A stretch of DNA of 64,000 nt from Bradyrhizobium jicamae (GTDB lineage: Bacteria; Pseudomonadota; Alphaproteobacteria; Rhizobiales; Xanthobacteraceae), in assembly GCF_018130215.1 (NCBI RefSeq), contig NZ_JAFCKQ010000034.1, positions 17,723-81,722 of the forward strand, in the 5' to 3' direction. The notes under the pieces are model-generated. The model was not told the origin of the DNA and did not search any database. It saw nothing but the letters and a program-made list of their open reading frames with translations. Each line of letters opens with the position of its first letter. Position 1 is the stretch's first letter. Position numbers and translations under genes: made by a program. Positions 16,423 to 25,317 of this stretch are shown here, piece after piece.

Positions 16423-17835
16423 TCACGCCGCAGTTTCTGCCGTTGCCTGCTCCAGTGTCGCTTTGCCGATCCGGTTGCCGCCGAACAGCGAGACCGGGCG
16501 CCCGTGCGGCTCGACACCCAGGAAGGTAAAGGCGAGACCGACCAGGAGGCCTGAGCCGGCGAGAAAGATGAACGCCGGCAATACTGCCGATGCGGTCGCG
16601 TGCGGAAGCACCGGATTGTCCGAGCCCGCGATCAATGCCAGGCACAGTGGACCGGCGATCTTTCCAATGCCGTTGGCGAGTTGTGCCAATCCGACGGCCC
16701 GGCCGCTAAGCTGAACCGGGAAGATCTCCGCTGGATACGGAGCGAGGCTGGAAAACCCGCCGTCAAAGAGCAACGCACCGACCATCAGGAAAACCAGGAA
16801 CAGCGGCACCGAGCCGACAAAGTCACTGTGGAAGCTTGCCGCGAGTCCGAGTGAAATGGCGGTGCCATACCCCATCAGCTGACCGCAGGGCTTGCGGCCG
16901 ACCCGGTGAGCCAGAAAGGCAAAGCCGGTCCGGCCGAGCACGCCGGCAAGGCTGACGAGGATGAACATCTTCGCTGCATCCTGGGGCGCTACGCCGAGCA
17001 ATAGCGCGACGATCGTCGGCCCCCACAGGAAGACGCCATAGTTGGCCGTGCTGGCACCGAACCAGGTCAGCACCGTCAGCCAGAAGCGCCGCTGTTCGGT
17101 CAACAGATCGGCGAACCGCGCCGGGCTCGCCGCCGGGAGCGTCGGCAGCGCGAACGTCTGATCGCCGACCCGGTAGAGTTTGCGGATACTGACCTGCGCT
17201 TCCCGCACACGACCTTTGCTGATCAGCCAGCGTGGCGACTCCGGCATGACGACAGCGGTCAAGACAGCGAGCATGATTGGCAGGAAGCCGACCGCGGCAA
17301 GCCCGCGCCAACCAACCATCGGCAGCAGGTAGCTGGCCGTAATCGATGCCGACAAAACGCCAAACGCGACAGGAACGCCCACCAGACTCGTGATCAGCGT
17401 CCGGTGGCGGGTTGGTGCGAACTCGACGATGGCCGGCACCCCGGCCGCCGCGCCCCCCGCCAGGCCGAAGCCCACGAAAAACCGCAGACCGGCGAACAAG
17501 ATCCAACCGTCATCCGGTATCAAAGCAATCGCGCCCGAACTCAGTCCGCAGATCAGCACACCGACGACGGCAAGCGGCTTCCGCCCGAAGCGGTCGGCCA
17601 GGAAGCCCGAGGCCAGCGCGCCCAGCATCGCGCCGATGCCAGCGCTCATCAACATGATCGAGGTCTGCCCGAAGGTGAGGTGCCATTTCGGTGCCAACAC
17701 CGACACAAGAAATCCGACGACGAAGAAATCGAAGAAGTCGATCACCCCTGTCGAGGCAAACAGAATGACTGAAAGCCGATAGCGCATCGTCACCGGTGCT
17801 TCGTCGAAAGACACTACGCCAGGCTGGTCGGCCAT
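16423..17835 (-). CDS. MFS transporter, aromatic-acid/sugar porter type
   Basis: A 470-aa permease with 12 predicted membrane segments. Signatures include GSGFLADRFGRKPLAVVG-like loop 2-3 (here ASGFLADRFGRKP) and a long central loop with PESPRWLISKGR, both typical of the metabolite:H+ symporter branch. It probably imports the substrate of the adjacent FAD monooxygenase and hydrolase. The ATG at 17835 (MADQPGVV) is preceded by GGAGAGGACC, better than the 17859 start. It lies between the hydrolase and peptidase genes on the same strand, with gaps of about 20 bp. Confidence 0.9.
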   Translation of the reverse strand: MADQPGVVSFDEAPVTMRYRLSVILFASTGVIDFFDFFVVGFLVSVLAPKWHLTFGQTSIMLMSAGIGAMLGALASGFLADRFGRKPLAVVGVLICGLSSGAIALIPDDGWILFAGLRFFVGFGLAGGAAAGVPAIVEFAPTRHRTLITSLVGVPVAFGVLSASITASYLLPMVGWRGLAAVGFLPIMLAVLTAVVMPESPRWLISKGRVREAQVSIRKLYRVGDQTFALPTLPAASPARFADLLTEQRRFWLTVLTWFGASTANYGVFLWGPTIVALLLGVAPQDAAKMFILVSLAGVLGRTGFAFLAHRVGRKPCGQLMGYGTAISLGLAASFHSDFVGSVPLFLVFLMVGALLFDGGFSSLAPYPAEIFPVQLSGRAVGLAQLANGIGKIAGPLCLALIAGSDNPVLPHATASAVLPAFIFLAGSGLLVGLAFTFLGVEPHGRPVSLFGGNRIGKATLEQATAETAA

Positions 17836-17855
17836 GGTCCTCTCCGCTCCTGTTA

Positions 17856-18644
17856 TCAAACCGCCTCTTCCGAGTTGAGAAATGCGATCACGGCCTCCGC
17901 CACGCGCTCCGGCGCCTGGATCGACGACACATGGCCGACCTGTTCGATCACAAGCGTCTCGACACGCTGGAGATCGTCCGCGATCGCAAATGTCTCCGTG
18001 TTCGGAATCAGGCGATCATCGCTTCCGGCCAGCAGAAGCGTCGGGCGATCGAAATTCGCGAGGTCGGCCGCGACAGGTTGCGCCAACAGCGCGGCGCGCC
18101 GCGCCTTCTGCCCGTCGTCCCGGTTGTTGCCGCGGAAGATATCGATCAGTTCCGGCCGCTCGTGCAGAAAGCCCGGCGGAAAGAAGAACTCGGCGATCTT
18201 CGCCGCATTGGCACTGGCGTCAGCGCGGTAGGCGCCGAGCGCGCGGAACGCGCCTGGATTGACGTCCAGCGGACTCCTGTTGATCTTCCATGTGCTGCTC
18301 AGAACTAATCGGTCGATGCTGTGGGGATGCCGTGCCGCCAGCGTTTGCGCGACCAATCCGCCGAGTGAGGTTCCCATCACATGAACCCGACCATGGCCGA
18401 GCCCGCGGATCAGAGCGGCGGCATCGTCGGCCAGATCAGCGAGCGAATACGGCGACGACGGATTCCGCGTCGCGCCGGAGTCGCGCTGATCGTAGGCGAT
18501 GACCGTGAAGTGGTCGCTCAGCGCGCGCGATAGGCCGTCGAACATGGCGTGATCGGCCTCGCCGCCGTGCAGCAGGACGATGGGAGCGCCGCGGCCGGAG
18601 ATCCAGTACGCCGTCGCAACGCCGTTGGCATCGAACGATTGCAT
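17856..18644 (-). CDS. alpha/beta hydrolase
   Basis: A 262-aa alpha/beta-fold hydrolase. The oxyanion region is VLLHGGEADHAMF, the nucleophile elbow is GTSLGG, the acid is the Asp in LLAGSDDRLIP, and the catalytic His is in EQVGHVSSIQ. The order fits hydrolases of aromatic meta-cleavage pathways and related C-C or ester hydrolases. It follows the FAD monooxygenase by 11 bp and precedes the carrier, so it probably acts on the monooxygenase product. I used the ATG at 18644 because the longer reading from 18728 overlaps the upstream gene. Confidence 0.9.
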   Translation of the reverse strand: MQSFDANGVATAYWISGRGAPIVLLHGGEADHAMFDGLSRALSDHFTVIAYDQRDSGATRNPSSPYSLADLADDAAALIRGLGHGRVHVMGTSLGGLVAQTLAARHPHSIDRLVLSSTWKINRSPLDVNPGAFRALGAYRADASANAAKIAEFFFPPGFLHERPELIDIFRGNNRDDGQKARRAALLAQPVAADLANFDRPTLLLAGSDDRLIPNTETFAIADDLQRVETLVIEQVGHVSSIQAPERVAEAVIAFLNSEEAV

Positions 18645-18655
18645 CTGAGCCCCCG

Positions 18656-20275
18656 CTAATGCAGCAGGGTCGAAAGCGCGCCGGCAAGTTCCTTCGCCGG
18701 ATCCGATGGCAGCCAGTGCATTCGCCACGCCACATGGCCATCGGGGCGGACCAGCACGGCGCCGCGCATACCCAATTGAAACCCGTCGGCGGGATCAGCC
18801 GCCGGCAACTGCTTGAGCGAGAGCGACACTCCAGTTTTTTCGGACACTCGCCGCCCCGCCTCCAGCCACTCGCTGCCGAGCGGACCGGTGACGACAGAAA
18901 ATTCCTTGTCGAACCAGTCCAGTGTCGAACGTTTGCGCGTCGAATCGAGCCAGACGTGCGGGAAACGCGCGCCGGGGCGGTCGGATGGGGCGTAGTGGCG
19001 GGAGTTCAGCGCCTTCGCGACGGTGCCGTCGGGGATAACAGCACCTTCCTCATAATTGTGTCCGAGATTCTGGCCGATGCTGTGCAGGTGATTGTCCATA
19101 TCGTTGATCCAGAAACGGATGCGGTCCGGATTCCTCGATCGCACCGCGTCGTCGGTGAGGCCCATCCGCAGACGGTTGCCGAAGCTGAAGCTGGCGTTGG
19201 ACTGCGCGACCGGGCGCCGTTCGCTCGAATAGCTGTCGAGAAGGCGCTCATCAGCCCAGCCCCTGAGCACGAATGCGAGCTTCCACGCGAGATTGTGCGC
19301 ATCCTGCACCCCCGAATTCAGGCCGAAGCCGCCGGTCGGCGGAAAGCGGTGGGCGCAGTCGCCGACCAGGAACACCCGGCCCTTCCGAAACGTCTCCGCG
19401 ACCTGCATGCTGACGCGCCAGATCGAGCGGTTGAGCAGCGCCACGTCGAGGTCGGGAATTCCGACGTGCTCGCGCGTCATCTCGATGAACTCCTGATCCG
19501 ACCATGGCCGCTCGCGATCGTCCTTGGTCAGGCCGATCTGTGACACCGTCAGCCAGCGGTCGCGGCCATTGGTGTTGAGGATTGCCGCCCGCGGCAGATC
19601 GGGGTTGTCGGGGATCACCATGAAGCCCGCGGCCTCGCGCGCGATCGGCAGACACGACAGATCGGCCCGCCAATATTCGTTCGACATCACCGCAAGCGTG
19701 GCTGGTCCGACCATCTCGATCCCGGCGCTGCGGCGGGTCCGGCTGCCGGCTCCATCGGCCGCAATCAGGTAGGTCGCGCTCCATTCGGTGATTTCGCCCG
19801 ACTTTTCGCAGCGCGTCCTGACGCGAACGCCGCTGTTGGTTTCCTCGAACGACTCACACTCGGTGCTGAACAGCACGGTGGCGTGTTTCGATCGCTCGAC
19901 GACGCGGAGGATTTCCTCCTCGACCGCATCCTGTGCGACGAGACACTTCCATGCCGGGGTGTGTCCGAGATTTGGCTCGGGGCGGGTCCGGCCGAATTCG
20001 TGTCCCGCGATACTGTCGAGGAACACGAACATATCGGAATTGTCCTGCAGGCCGCGCTCGCGGATCGCGGTCTCGATTCCCCATTGCCGGAATATTTCCA
20101 TGGTGCGGACCCAGCAGCCGCGCGACTTCGGATGATCGGTTGTGGTCGCGCTCTTCTCGGCCACCACGCAGTCGATGCCGAAGCGGTCGAGCAGCAGCGA
20201 CATCGCGAGGCCGACCGGGCCGCCGCCTGCAATGAACACTGTCGTCCGGTGCGTTGCATTCGCAGCGATGCTCAT
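18656..20275 (-). CDS. FAD-dependent aromatic monooxygenase (PheA/TfdB/MhpA type)
   Basis: A 539-aa class A flavin monooxygenase. FAD-binding motifs are GGGPVGLAMSLLL near the N-terminus, the DG motif AADGAGSRTRR in the middle, and FLVGDCAHRFPPTGGFGLNSG at about residue 300. The C-terminal thioredoxin-like extension ends in RPDGHVAWR, as in phenol hydroxylase and 2,4-dichlorophenol 6-monooxygenase relatives. It would hydroxylate an aromatic ring with NAD(P)H and oxygen. The start ATG at 20275 has AGGGAG eight bases upstream. It is the first gene of the cassette and divergent from a LysR gene. Confidence 0.9.
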   Translation of the reverse strand: MSIAANATHRTTVFIAGGGPVGLAMSLLLDRFGIDCVVAEKSATTTDHPKSRGCWVRTMEIFRQWGIETAIRERGLQDNSDMFVFLDSIAGHEFGRTRPEPNLGHTPAWKCLVAQDAVEEEILRVVERSKHATVLFSTECESFEETNSGVRVRTRCEKSGEITEWSATYLIAADGAGSRTRRSAGIEMVGPATLAVMSNEYWRADLSCLPIAREAAGFMVIPDNPDLPRAAILNTNGRDRWLTVSQIGLTKDDRERPWSDQEFIEMTREHVGIPDLDVALLNRSIWRVSMQVAETFRKGRVFLVGDCAHRFPPTGGFGLNSGVQDAHNLAWKLAFVLRGWADERLLDSYSSERRPVAQSNASFSFGNRLRMGLTDDAVRSRNPDRIRFWINDMDNHLHSIGQNLGHNYEEGAVIPDGTVAKALNSRHYAPSDRPGARFPHVWLDSTRKRSTLDWFDKEFSVVTGPLGSEWLEAGRRVSEKTGVSLSLKQLPAADPADGFQLGMRGAVLVRPDGHVAWRMHWLPSDPAKELAGALSTLLH

Positions 20276-20355
20276 GTGCGTCACTCCCTGTTTCGCCCTT
20301 GGCGCGGAGAGTGCTCGGATTTTTGTATCTCACAAGAATAAGTTTAATATGGTTG

Positions 20356-20374
20356 CCATCTCGATTTGAGATGG
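20356..20374. promoter_or_regulatory. perfect inverted repeat in the lysR leader
   Basis: CCATCTCgatttGAGATGG is a 7-bp perfect inverted repeat with a 5-base spacer. Its right arm overlaps the GGAGG ribosome site of lysR. It could be an autoregulatory LysR site or an RNA hairpin that limits translation. Confidence 0.45.
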
Positions 20375-20382
20375 AGGCCGGC

Positions 20383-21348
20383 ATGGACCTGCGACAGCTT
20401 CGCTACTTCGTTGCGGTTGCCGAACGCGGCGGGTTCGCGGCCGCAGCGAGCACACTCAACGTCGCCCAGTCTGCGCTCAGCCGCCACGTCAAGGAGCTCG
20501 AGCACGAACTCGGCGGCAAGCTGGTTGAACGCGGGGCGCGCGGTGTAACGGTTACCGAGTCAGGCAAGGTGCTGCTGGCGCGTGGACGCTGGCTGCTTGG
20601 CACCATCGACGATATCAAGGCCGAGGTCCGGACGGAAAATCGCGAGCCCAGCGGCACGGTTCGGCTCGGTGCGCCATCGAGCCTGGCCGACCTGCTTTAT
20701 GCACCGTTCGCCCAGTTGTTCATGAAGAAATTTCCCCGGGTGCGGCTCGAACTGAGCGAGGGACTGACCGAAGGAATGAGCGACCGCCTGCTCCGCGGTG
20801 AACTCGACCTCGCAATCGTCACCACGCCGCAGCCTAACGACCATCTCGACTACGAGATGCTGGTCGTCGAGCAGGTATTTCTGATCGGCCCGCCGCGCGA
20901 CCCCCTGCTCAAGCGGGGCAAGATGACCCGGAAGGAGTTCGACAACCTGCCGTGCGCCATCGCGCCACTCAGCCGCAACCCGTTCCCGTCGACAGTGCCT
21001 TTTTCGTTGCGCGTCGACAGCAGCGTCCCGTTGAAGCGGATCGTGGCATCCGGACTCGGCTACGGGCTGCTGCCGTTTTCCGGCATTCATGAAGAGGTCG
21101 CGGCCGGTTCGCTGTCGGCGGCGCTGTTGCCCTGGGCGAGCGCCGACCGCGTTTTGGCGTTGCCGCGCGGACGTCCCGTGAGCCGGGCAACACGGGAAGC
21201 GGTCGCAGCGCTAAAGGACGTGTGCAAGGATCTCGTTCGCGAGGGCAAGATCCTGGCCGTATCGCGCTTCAGCCATCGAGGATCGCGACCGCCCTCGTCC
21301 ACCCCGCCGACGCGCGCTCGATCTTCACGGGGAAGCAGGACACCATGA
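20383..21348 (+). CDS. LysR family transcriptional regulator of the catabolic cassette
   Basis: A 321-aa LysR protein. Residues 1-60 form the helix-turn-helix (MDLRQLRYFVAVAERGGFAA...SALSRHVKELE), and the remainder is the two-lobe effector domain. The ATG at 20383 is preceded by GGAGG. It is divergent from the FAD monooxygenase operon, the classic layout for a regulator that senses the substrate or an intermediate. The last 80 bp overlap the 3' end of the convergent cyclase gene. The Arg/Ser/Pro-rich tail encoded there is not family-like and may be a recent read-through extension. Confidence 0.9.
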   Translation: MDLRQLRYFVAVAERGGFAAAASTLNVAQSALSRHVKELEHELGGKLVERGARGVTVTESGKVLLARGRWLLGTIDDIKAEVRTENREPSGTVRLGAPSSLADLLYAPFAQLFMKKFPRVRLELSEGLTEGMSDRLLRGELDLAIVTTPQPNDHLDYEMLVVEQVFLIGPPRDPLLKRGKMTRKEFDNLPCAIAPLSRNPFPSTVPFSLRVDSSVPLKRIVASGLGYGLLPFSGIHEEVAAGSLSAALLPWASADRVLALPRGRPVSRATREAVAALKDVCKDLVREGKILAVSRFSHRGSRPPSSTPPTRARSSRGSRTP

Positions 21349-22045
21349 AGCCGGTCGACGGCAGCTGCTCCAGATTGTGCAGCTTTTCGATATGGCAGTA
21401 GCCGATGTGCCGCCCGGCCTTGTGGCCCTCCCAGATCAGGCTCGCGTCCCTGGTCTCCGCATATTTCCTCGCGGTGTAGACGAAAGGTGCGTCCCAGCTC
21501 CAGCCGTCGATACCGGTCAGGCGCACCCCGCGCTCGAGCAGATACATCGTCGCCTCGTAACCCATGCCGCATCCCGAGGTGACGTAGTCGGGCCTGCCAT
21601 ACTTGGCGCCGGCGCTGGTATTGACGACGACGATCTCGAGCGGCGACAGCGTGTGGCCGATGCGCTTCAGCTCGGCCTCCACGTCCTTCGCCGTCGCCAC
21701 ATAACCATCCGGCAGATGGCGGAAGTCGAGTTTCACGCCCGGCTGAAGGCACCATTCCAACGGGACCTCGTCGATGGTCCAGGACCGTTCGCCGCGGTTC
21801 ATGGTCGGATGGAAATGCCAGGGCGCATCGAGATGGGTGCCGTTATGGGTCGAGAGCGACACCTGCTCGACCGCCCAGCCCTGGCCATCGGGCAGATCCT
21901 CGGCCTTCAATCCCTCGAAGAACTGCAGCATCCGCGGCAGCCCCTGCTGATGGTCGATATACTGGATTGTCGGATGATTACCGGGCGGATCGGCCGGCAC
22001 GTCATTCTGCAGGGGAACGGAGATGTCGATCAGTTTGCGCACCAT
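21269..22045 (-). CDS. cyclase family protein (kynurenine formamidase-like metal hydrolase)
   Basis: A 258-aa protein of the cyclase/KynB fold. The metal-binding signature is STHNGTHLDAPWHFH, with further conserved residues in GIDGWSWDAPF and GHKAGRHIGYCHIEKL. Members hydrolyse N-formylkynurenine, isatin or related amide/lactone bonds. The ATG at 22045 (MVRKLIDISVPL) is the family start and has CGAGGAGACATC upstream. Its position beside the LysR-controlled oxygenase cassette suggests a role in aromatic-compound degradation; the exact substrate is not evident. Confidence 0.85.
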   Translation of the reverse strand: MVRKLIDISVPLQNDVPADPPGNHPTIQYIDHQQGLPRMLQFFEGLKAEDLPDGQGWAVEQVSLSTHNGTHLDAPWHFHPTMNRGERSWTIDEVPLEWCLQPGVKLDFRHLPDGYVATAKDVEAELKRIGHTLSPLEIVVVNTSAGAKYGRPDYVTSGCGMGYEATMYLLERGVRLTGIDGWSWDAPFVYTARKYAETRDASLIWEGHKAGRHIGYCHIEKLHNLEQLPSTGFMVSCFPVKIERASAGWTRAVAILDG

Positions 22046-22413
22046 GATGTCTCCTCGCTGATTGTTCTTGCATGGCGGCGCTACCCTGCCAGCCCGCTTC
22101 ACACATCGGCAAGCCACATCCCCTCGATGCCGCCGGCCGGCTCCGGCGCATCGCGGACCCCGGCAGGCGGCGAAAAAAAGCCCCCTGCTTGAACCTTTTC
22201 AGCTGCTGGCACGACCTATCACCACTGGGGATTTAAGGGCCCAGCAATTAGCGCGGCGCCGTCCGGACGAACATATTCCGTCCGGGTGGCGCTGATGCGT
22301 TCTCCGATACAATCTCTGGTTCAAGACAGCGCCGGCGCCGGGGTTGCCGGGCAGTAAAGCCGTTGTGCACCGGTCAGGGCATAGAACGATCCACTGACGT
22401 GTCGGTGATTTGG
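22046..22413. other. intergenic region, no gene seen
   Basis: About 370 bp between the cyclase start and tRNA-Pro. I find no convincing reading frame, hairpin or repeat here. It should contain the cyclase promoter. Confidence 0.5.
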
Positions 22414-22487
22414 TCGGGGCAGCTGGATTCGAACCAACGACCTGCAGTACCCAAAACTGCCGCGCTACCAGGCTGCGCTATACCCCG
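22414..22487 (-). tRNA. tRNA-Pro (anticodon UGG)
   Basis: On the minus strand the sequence begins CGGGGTA and ends TGCCCCG plus discriminator A, giving a 7-bp acceptor stem. The anticodon arm is GCAGT-TTTGGGT-ACTGC with anticodon TGG. The D-loop has AGCCTGGTAGC and the T-loop TTCGAAT. It is 74 nt without an encoded CCA, and all four arms can be folded. Confidence 0.97.
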
Positions 22488-22616
22488 GCTTTTCCGAGAA
22501 GCCCTGTCGATACACGCATAAGCCGGCGCCAGCAAGGCGCCGATTGGGGCGCTTCATCGCGTTTTCAAAAGAAGTGGATGCCGGTTCGCATCAAGATACC
22601 GCGTCAAACAAGAAGA

Positions 22617-23096
22617 TCAGTGGCTGCCAAACAGCGGGTGCGCTACCCGGTCGCCGGGTCGGATGCCGTATTTCTGAGCGGTCCCGGCAACCACCTCGAG
22701 AACGCCCCTGGCGAGGCCGCGCGACGGGATGATCCTGGTCGACATCGGTTCGGTGTTCTCGGCGATCCTGAGAATGCGGCCGTCGGCGCGGATGAAAATC
22801 ATGTCGAGCGAGAGGTAGGTGTTCTTCATCCACATCGACACCTCCTGCTCCGGGGAGAAGTCGAACAGCATGCCTTTGCTGTCCGCCAGTTCCTTGCGGT
22901 ACATCAGGCCGGTTTCCTTCTCCTCCTCGGTGGTCGCCATCTCGACCGAGAAGACGTGCACGCCGGACTTGGTGACGATTTCGAGCGGCTGGAAGGTCGC
23001 AGCCTGCGCGCCGGGACCGGCCAGCACGCCGAACAGGACCACGAGCGAGGCCACCAGCCATGAGCGAGGCCGGCTGACGAAGCGATCGAAATTCAT
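22617..23096 (-). CDS. DUF192 family exported protein
   Basis: A 159-aa protein with an N-terminal signal peptide (hydrophobic WLVASLVVLFGVLAGPG then AQAA). The DUF192 domain follows, with EETGLMYRKELADSKGMLFDF, a VSMWMKNTYLSLDMIFI strand and the ending GIRPGDRVAHPLF. The family is small, secreted or periplasmic and of unknown function. I chose the ATG at 23096 because the signal peptide begins there. It sits downstream of the cold-shock protein and upstream of tRNA-Pro on the same strand. Confidence 0.88.
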   Translation of the reverse strand: MNFDRFVSRPRSWLVASLVVLFGVLAGPGAQAATFQPLEIVTKSGVHVFSVEMATTEEEKETGLMYRKELADSKGMLFDFSPEQEVSMWMKNTYLSLDMIFIRADGRILRIAENTEPMSTRIIPSRGLARGVLEVVAGTAQKYGIRPGDRVAHPLFGSH

Positions 23097-23232
23097 GGTG
23101 AGATACTCACGCCAGGGATACGTCAAGGAAACGCCAGGGACATTTTCCGGCGGACCGTAACCTGACGATTGCGGCAAATGCCAGAGCCGTCGGGCTCACC
23201 CGGCGGCTCACGTTTACGTCAGGATGGCGAGA

Positions 23233-23898
23233 TCAGTGCGACGACAGCGCCGACGGGCCGCTCTCGGGATGGATCTCGGCGGCCATCATGCCCTTGGAGC
23301 CGGGCCCGAAGCGCACCAGCACAAACTGGCCGGGGCGGAGCTCGGTCATGCCGAAGCGGCGCAGCGTCTCCATGTGGACGAAGATGTCGGGCGTGCCTTC
23401 CCCGCAGGTCAGGAAGCCGAAGCCGCGCAGCCGGTTGAACCACTTGACCTGCGCGCGCTCGAGGCCGCTGGTGGGGGTGACCGTGACATGGGTCCGCGGC
23501 GGCAGCATCTGCGCCGGATGGATCGCGGTCGACTCGTCCATCGAGACGATGCGGAAGGCCTGATAACCCTTCGCGCGCTGCACGCATTCGACGACGAGCC
23601 GCGCGCCTTCGTAGGCAGTCTGGTAGCCGTCGCGCCGCAACACCGTCACGTGCAGCAGAACATCCGGCCAGCCATTGTCGGGAACGATGAAGCCGTAGCC
23701 CTTGGAGGCGTCGAACCATTTGATGACGCCGGAGATTTCAACGAGGTTGGCCGCGGCATCGCCGAGGCCCGAGAACGCATCGATCGCCGGATCGCGCGAC
23801 GCGCCGCTTGAATATTCGCCTTGCCCAATTCTGCCCTGTCCCGAACCGCCCGCCGGCGGTCCGCCGAGCTTCTTGGACTCAAATCCGTCCGACCCCAT
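23233..23898 (-). CDS. protein with two cold-shock domains
   Basis: About 221 aa. After a Gly/Ser-rich N-terminus come two cold-shock folds. The first has ISGVIKWFDASKGYGFIVPD around residue 60, and the second has AQVKWFNRLRGFGFLTCGE around residue 150. Both keep the RNP1-like K-G-Y/F-G-F motif. Tandem cold-shock proteins of this length are common in Rhizobiales and bind single-stranded RNA or DNA. Start choice is between 23898 and a GTG at 23913. It is the likely first gene of a unit with DUF192. Confidence 0.88.
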   Translation of the reverse strand: MGSDGFESKKLGGPPAGGSGQGRIGQGEYSSGASRDPAIDAFSGLGDAAANLVEISGVIKWFDASKGYGFIVPDNGWPDVLLHVTVLRRDGYQTAYEGARLVVECVQRAKGYQAFRIVSMDESTAIHPAQMLPPRTHVTVTPTSGLERAQVKWFNRLRGFGFLTCGEGTPDIFVHMETLRRFGMTELRPGQFVLVRFGPGSKGMMAAEIHPESGPSALSSH

Positions 23899-24099
23899 GA
23901 CCCCGGACCCCACACATCAATTGCAGCTGGCCGCTGTTGCGGCGCAGCCTGAACACGCTGCCATCCATGACCGACTCAGAAGAACGCTGCGCGAATCTCT
24001 CGAATCAAAAGATAACACTCCCGCCTGTGGCGCATAGCTAAAAAAGCGAATCCGTCGGGAACTATGAACAGGCTTGCGAAGGAGCGAATCAAGCAGGCA

Positions 24100-24861
24100 T
24101 CAGTTGCCGACGAAAGGACCGAGCGTCTCGCCGATGTCATGCCGGATCACGAGATCGGCAATATCGTCCTGATCGGTCGGCTCGTTGTTGATGATCACGA
24201 GCCGTGCGCCGCAGTTCTTCGCCATCATCGGAAATCCCGCAGCCGGCCACACCACGAGCGAAGATCCGATCGCCAGAAAGAGATCACAATGCTGCGCGAG
24301 TTCCGTTGCGCGCTGCATCGCATCTTCCGGCATCGCCTGCCCGAACGAGATCGTCGCGGTCTTGATCGGATCACCGCAGTCGGCGCAATCGGGCGCGCCG
24401 CCGCCTGCGTCGAAGTGCTGCTTCACCCACGAAAGATCGTATCGCTTCGCACAGCCGATGCAGCGGGCATAGGTCGTATTGCCGTGCAGCTCGATGACAT
24501 CATCGGCCTCGAAGCCCGATATCTGATGCAAATTGTCGATGTTCTGGGTGACGATGCCCGGAACCTTGCCGGCGCGATAAAGCGAGGCAAGCGCGCGATG
24601 TCCGCGGCCGGGCCTCGCCGCAGCGAAGGTCGGTTCCATCGCGAAGCGACGACGCCATGACTCGTCGCGCGCGTCCTGGCTGGCGACGAATTCGTCGAAC
24701 GGGATTGGCCGGTTACGGGTCCAGATCCCACCGGGCGAACGGAAGTCGGGAATTCCGCACTCGGTCGAGATGCCGGCACCGGTAAAGGGGACGATCGACG
24801 ACGCCTCGGCGATCATGTTGCCGAGTTGCTCGACGCCGCTGCGCAGGTCCCTTGCAATCAT
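24100..24861 (-). CDS. Sir2 family NAD-dependent protein deacetylase
   Basis: A 253-aa sirtuin. Conserved elements are FTGAGISTECGIPDFRS (NAD loop), GIVTQNIDNLH, the catalytic His in ELHGNTTYARC, a zinc module with CIGC and CADC, and AIGSSLVVWPAA. It removes acyl groups from lysine using NAD+. Upstream is an odd 15-bp triplicated sequence (24850-24894) that encodes an I-A-R repeat, making the start ambiguous between GTG 24876 and ATG 24861; I took the ATG. Confidence 0.93.
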   Translation of the reverse strand: MIARDLRSGVEQLGNMIAEASSIVPFTGAGISTECGIPDFRSPGGIWTRNRPIPFDEFVASQDARDESWRRRFAMEPTFAAARPGRGHRALASLYRAGKVPGIVTQNIDNLHQISGFEADDVIELHGNTTYARCIGCAKRYDLSWVKQHFDAGGGAPDCADCGDPIKTATISFGQAMPEDAMQRATELAQHCDLFLAIGSSLVVWPAAGFPMMAKNCGARLVIINNEPTDQDDIADLVIRHDIGETLGPFVGN

Positions 24862-24894
24862 GGCCCTTGCAATCACGTCTCTTGCAATCCCTGG
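24850..24894. repeat. three 15-bp direct repeats at the sirtuin start
   Basis: The element CTTGCAATCA/C recurs at 24851, 24866 and 24881, exactly 15 bp apart, inside units of the form CCCTTGCAATCATGG. It covers both possible start codons of the sirtuin gene, so unit gain or loss could alter the N-terminus. Confidence 0.8.
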
Positions 24895-25083
24895 AGATGA
24901 TTCCGTCCGCCGCGACCAGCCTTATAGCACAGCCGGTCCTGCATGCGCGATCGACGCGCGCCAAAGGGCTGCTTTCGCGACCTGCCTTCGGTTGATCACA
25001 TTGCAGCAACGCCGGCTCCGCACTCGCGCCCAAATCGCCGACGTCTATGCCGGTCGGGGGCGCCACCAGGAACGTGATGGGCA

Positions 25084-25251
25084 ATGGCAGAGAACGAACA
25101 CCGCCTCGCGCGCGAGCGCGAAGAGATCGCGGCACGCGTCGCCAGCTTCAGGGCCACGCAGGAGAAATTCGAGCGCGAGCGGCACGAATACTATGCCAAC
25201 ACCCTCGGCAATGCCTGGAGTGGATATCGAGCGGCAATCCAGACGCGCTGA
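25084..25251 (+). CDS. small charged coiled-coil protein
   Basis: A 55-aa reading frame beginning MAENEHRLAREREEIAARV and ending SGYRAAIQTR. The first 38 residues are an almost uninterrupted Arg/Glu heptad-like helix. AGGAACG lies 11 bases before the ATG. Amino-acid composition looks selected rather than random. I do not recognise a family; a small structural or regulatory peptide is possible. Confidence 0.5.
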   Translation: MAENEHRLAREREEIAARVASFRATQEKFERERHEYYANTLGNAWSGYRAAIQTR

Positions 25252-25317
25252 AGATTGATCCCGATGGGCACCGGCGCAAATGAAAGACCCGGAGCGGTCG
25301 GCTCCGGGTCCTGATCG

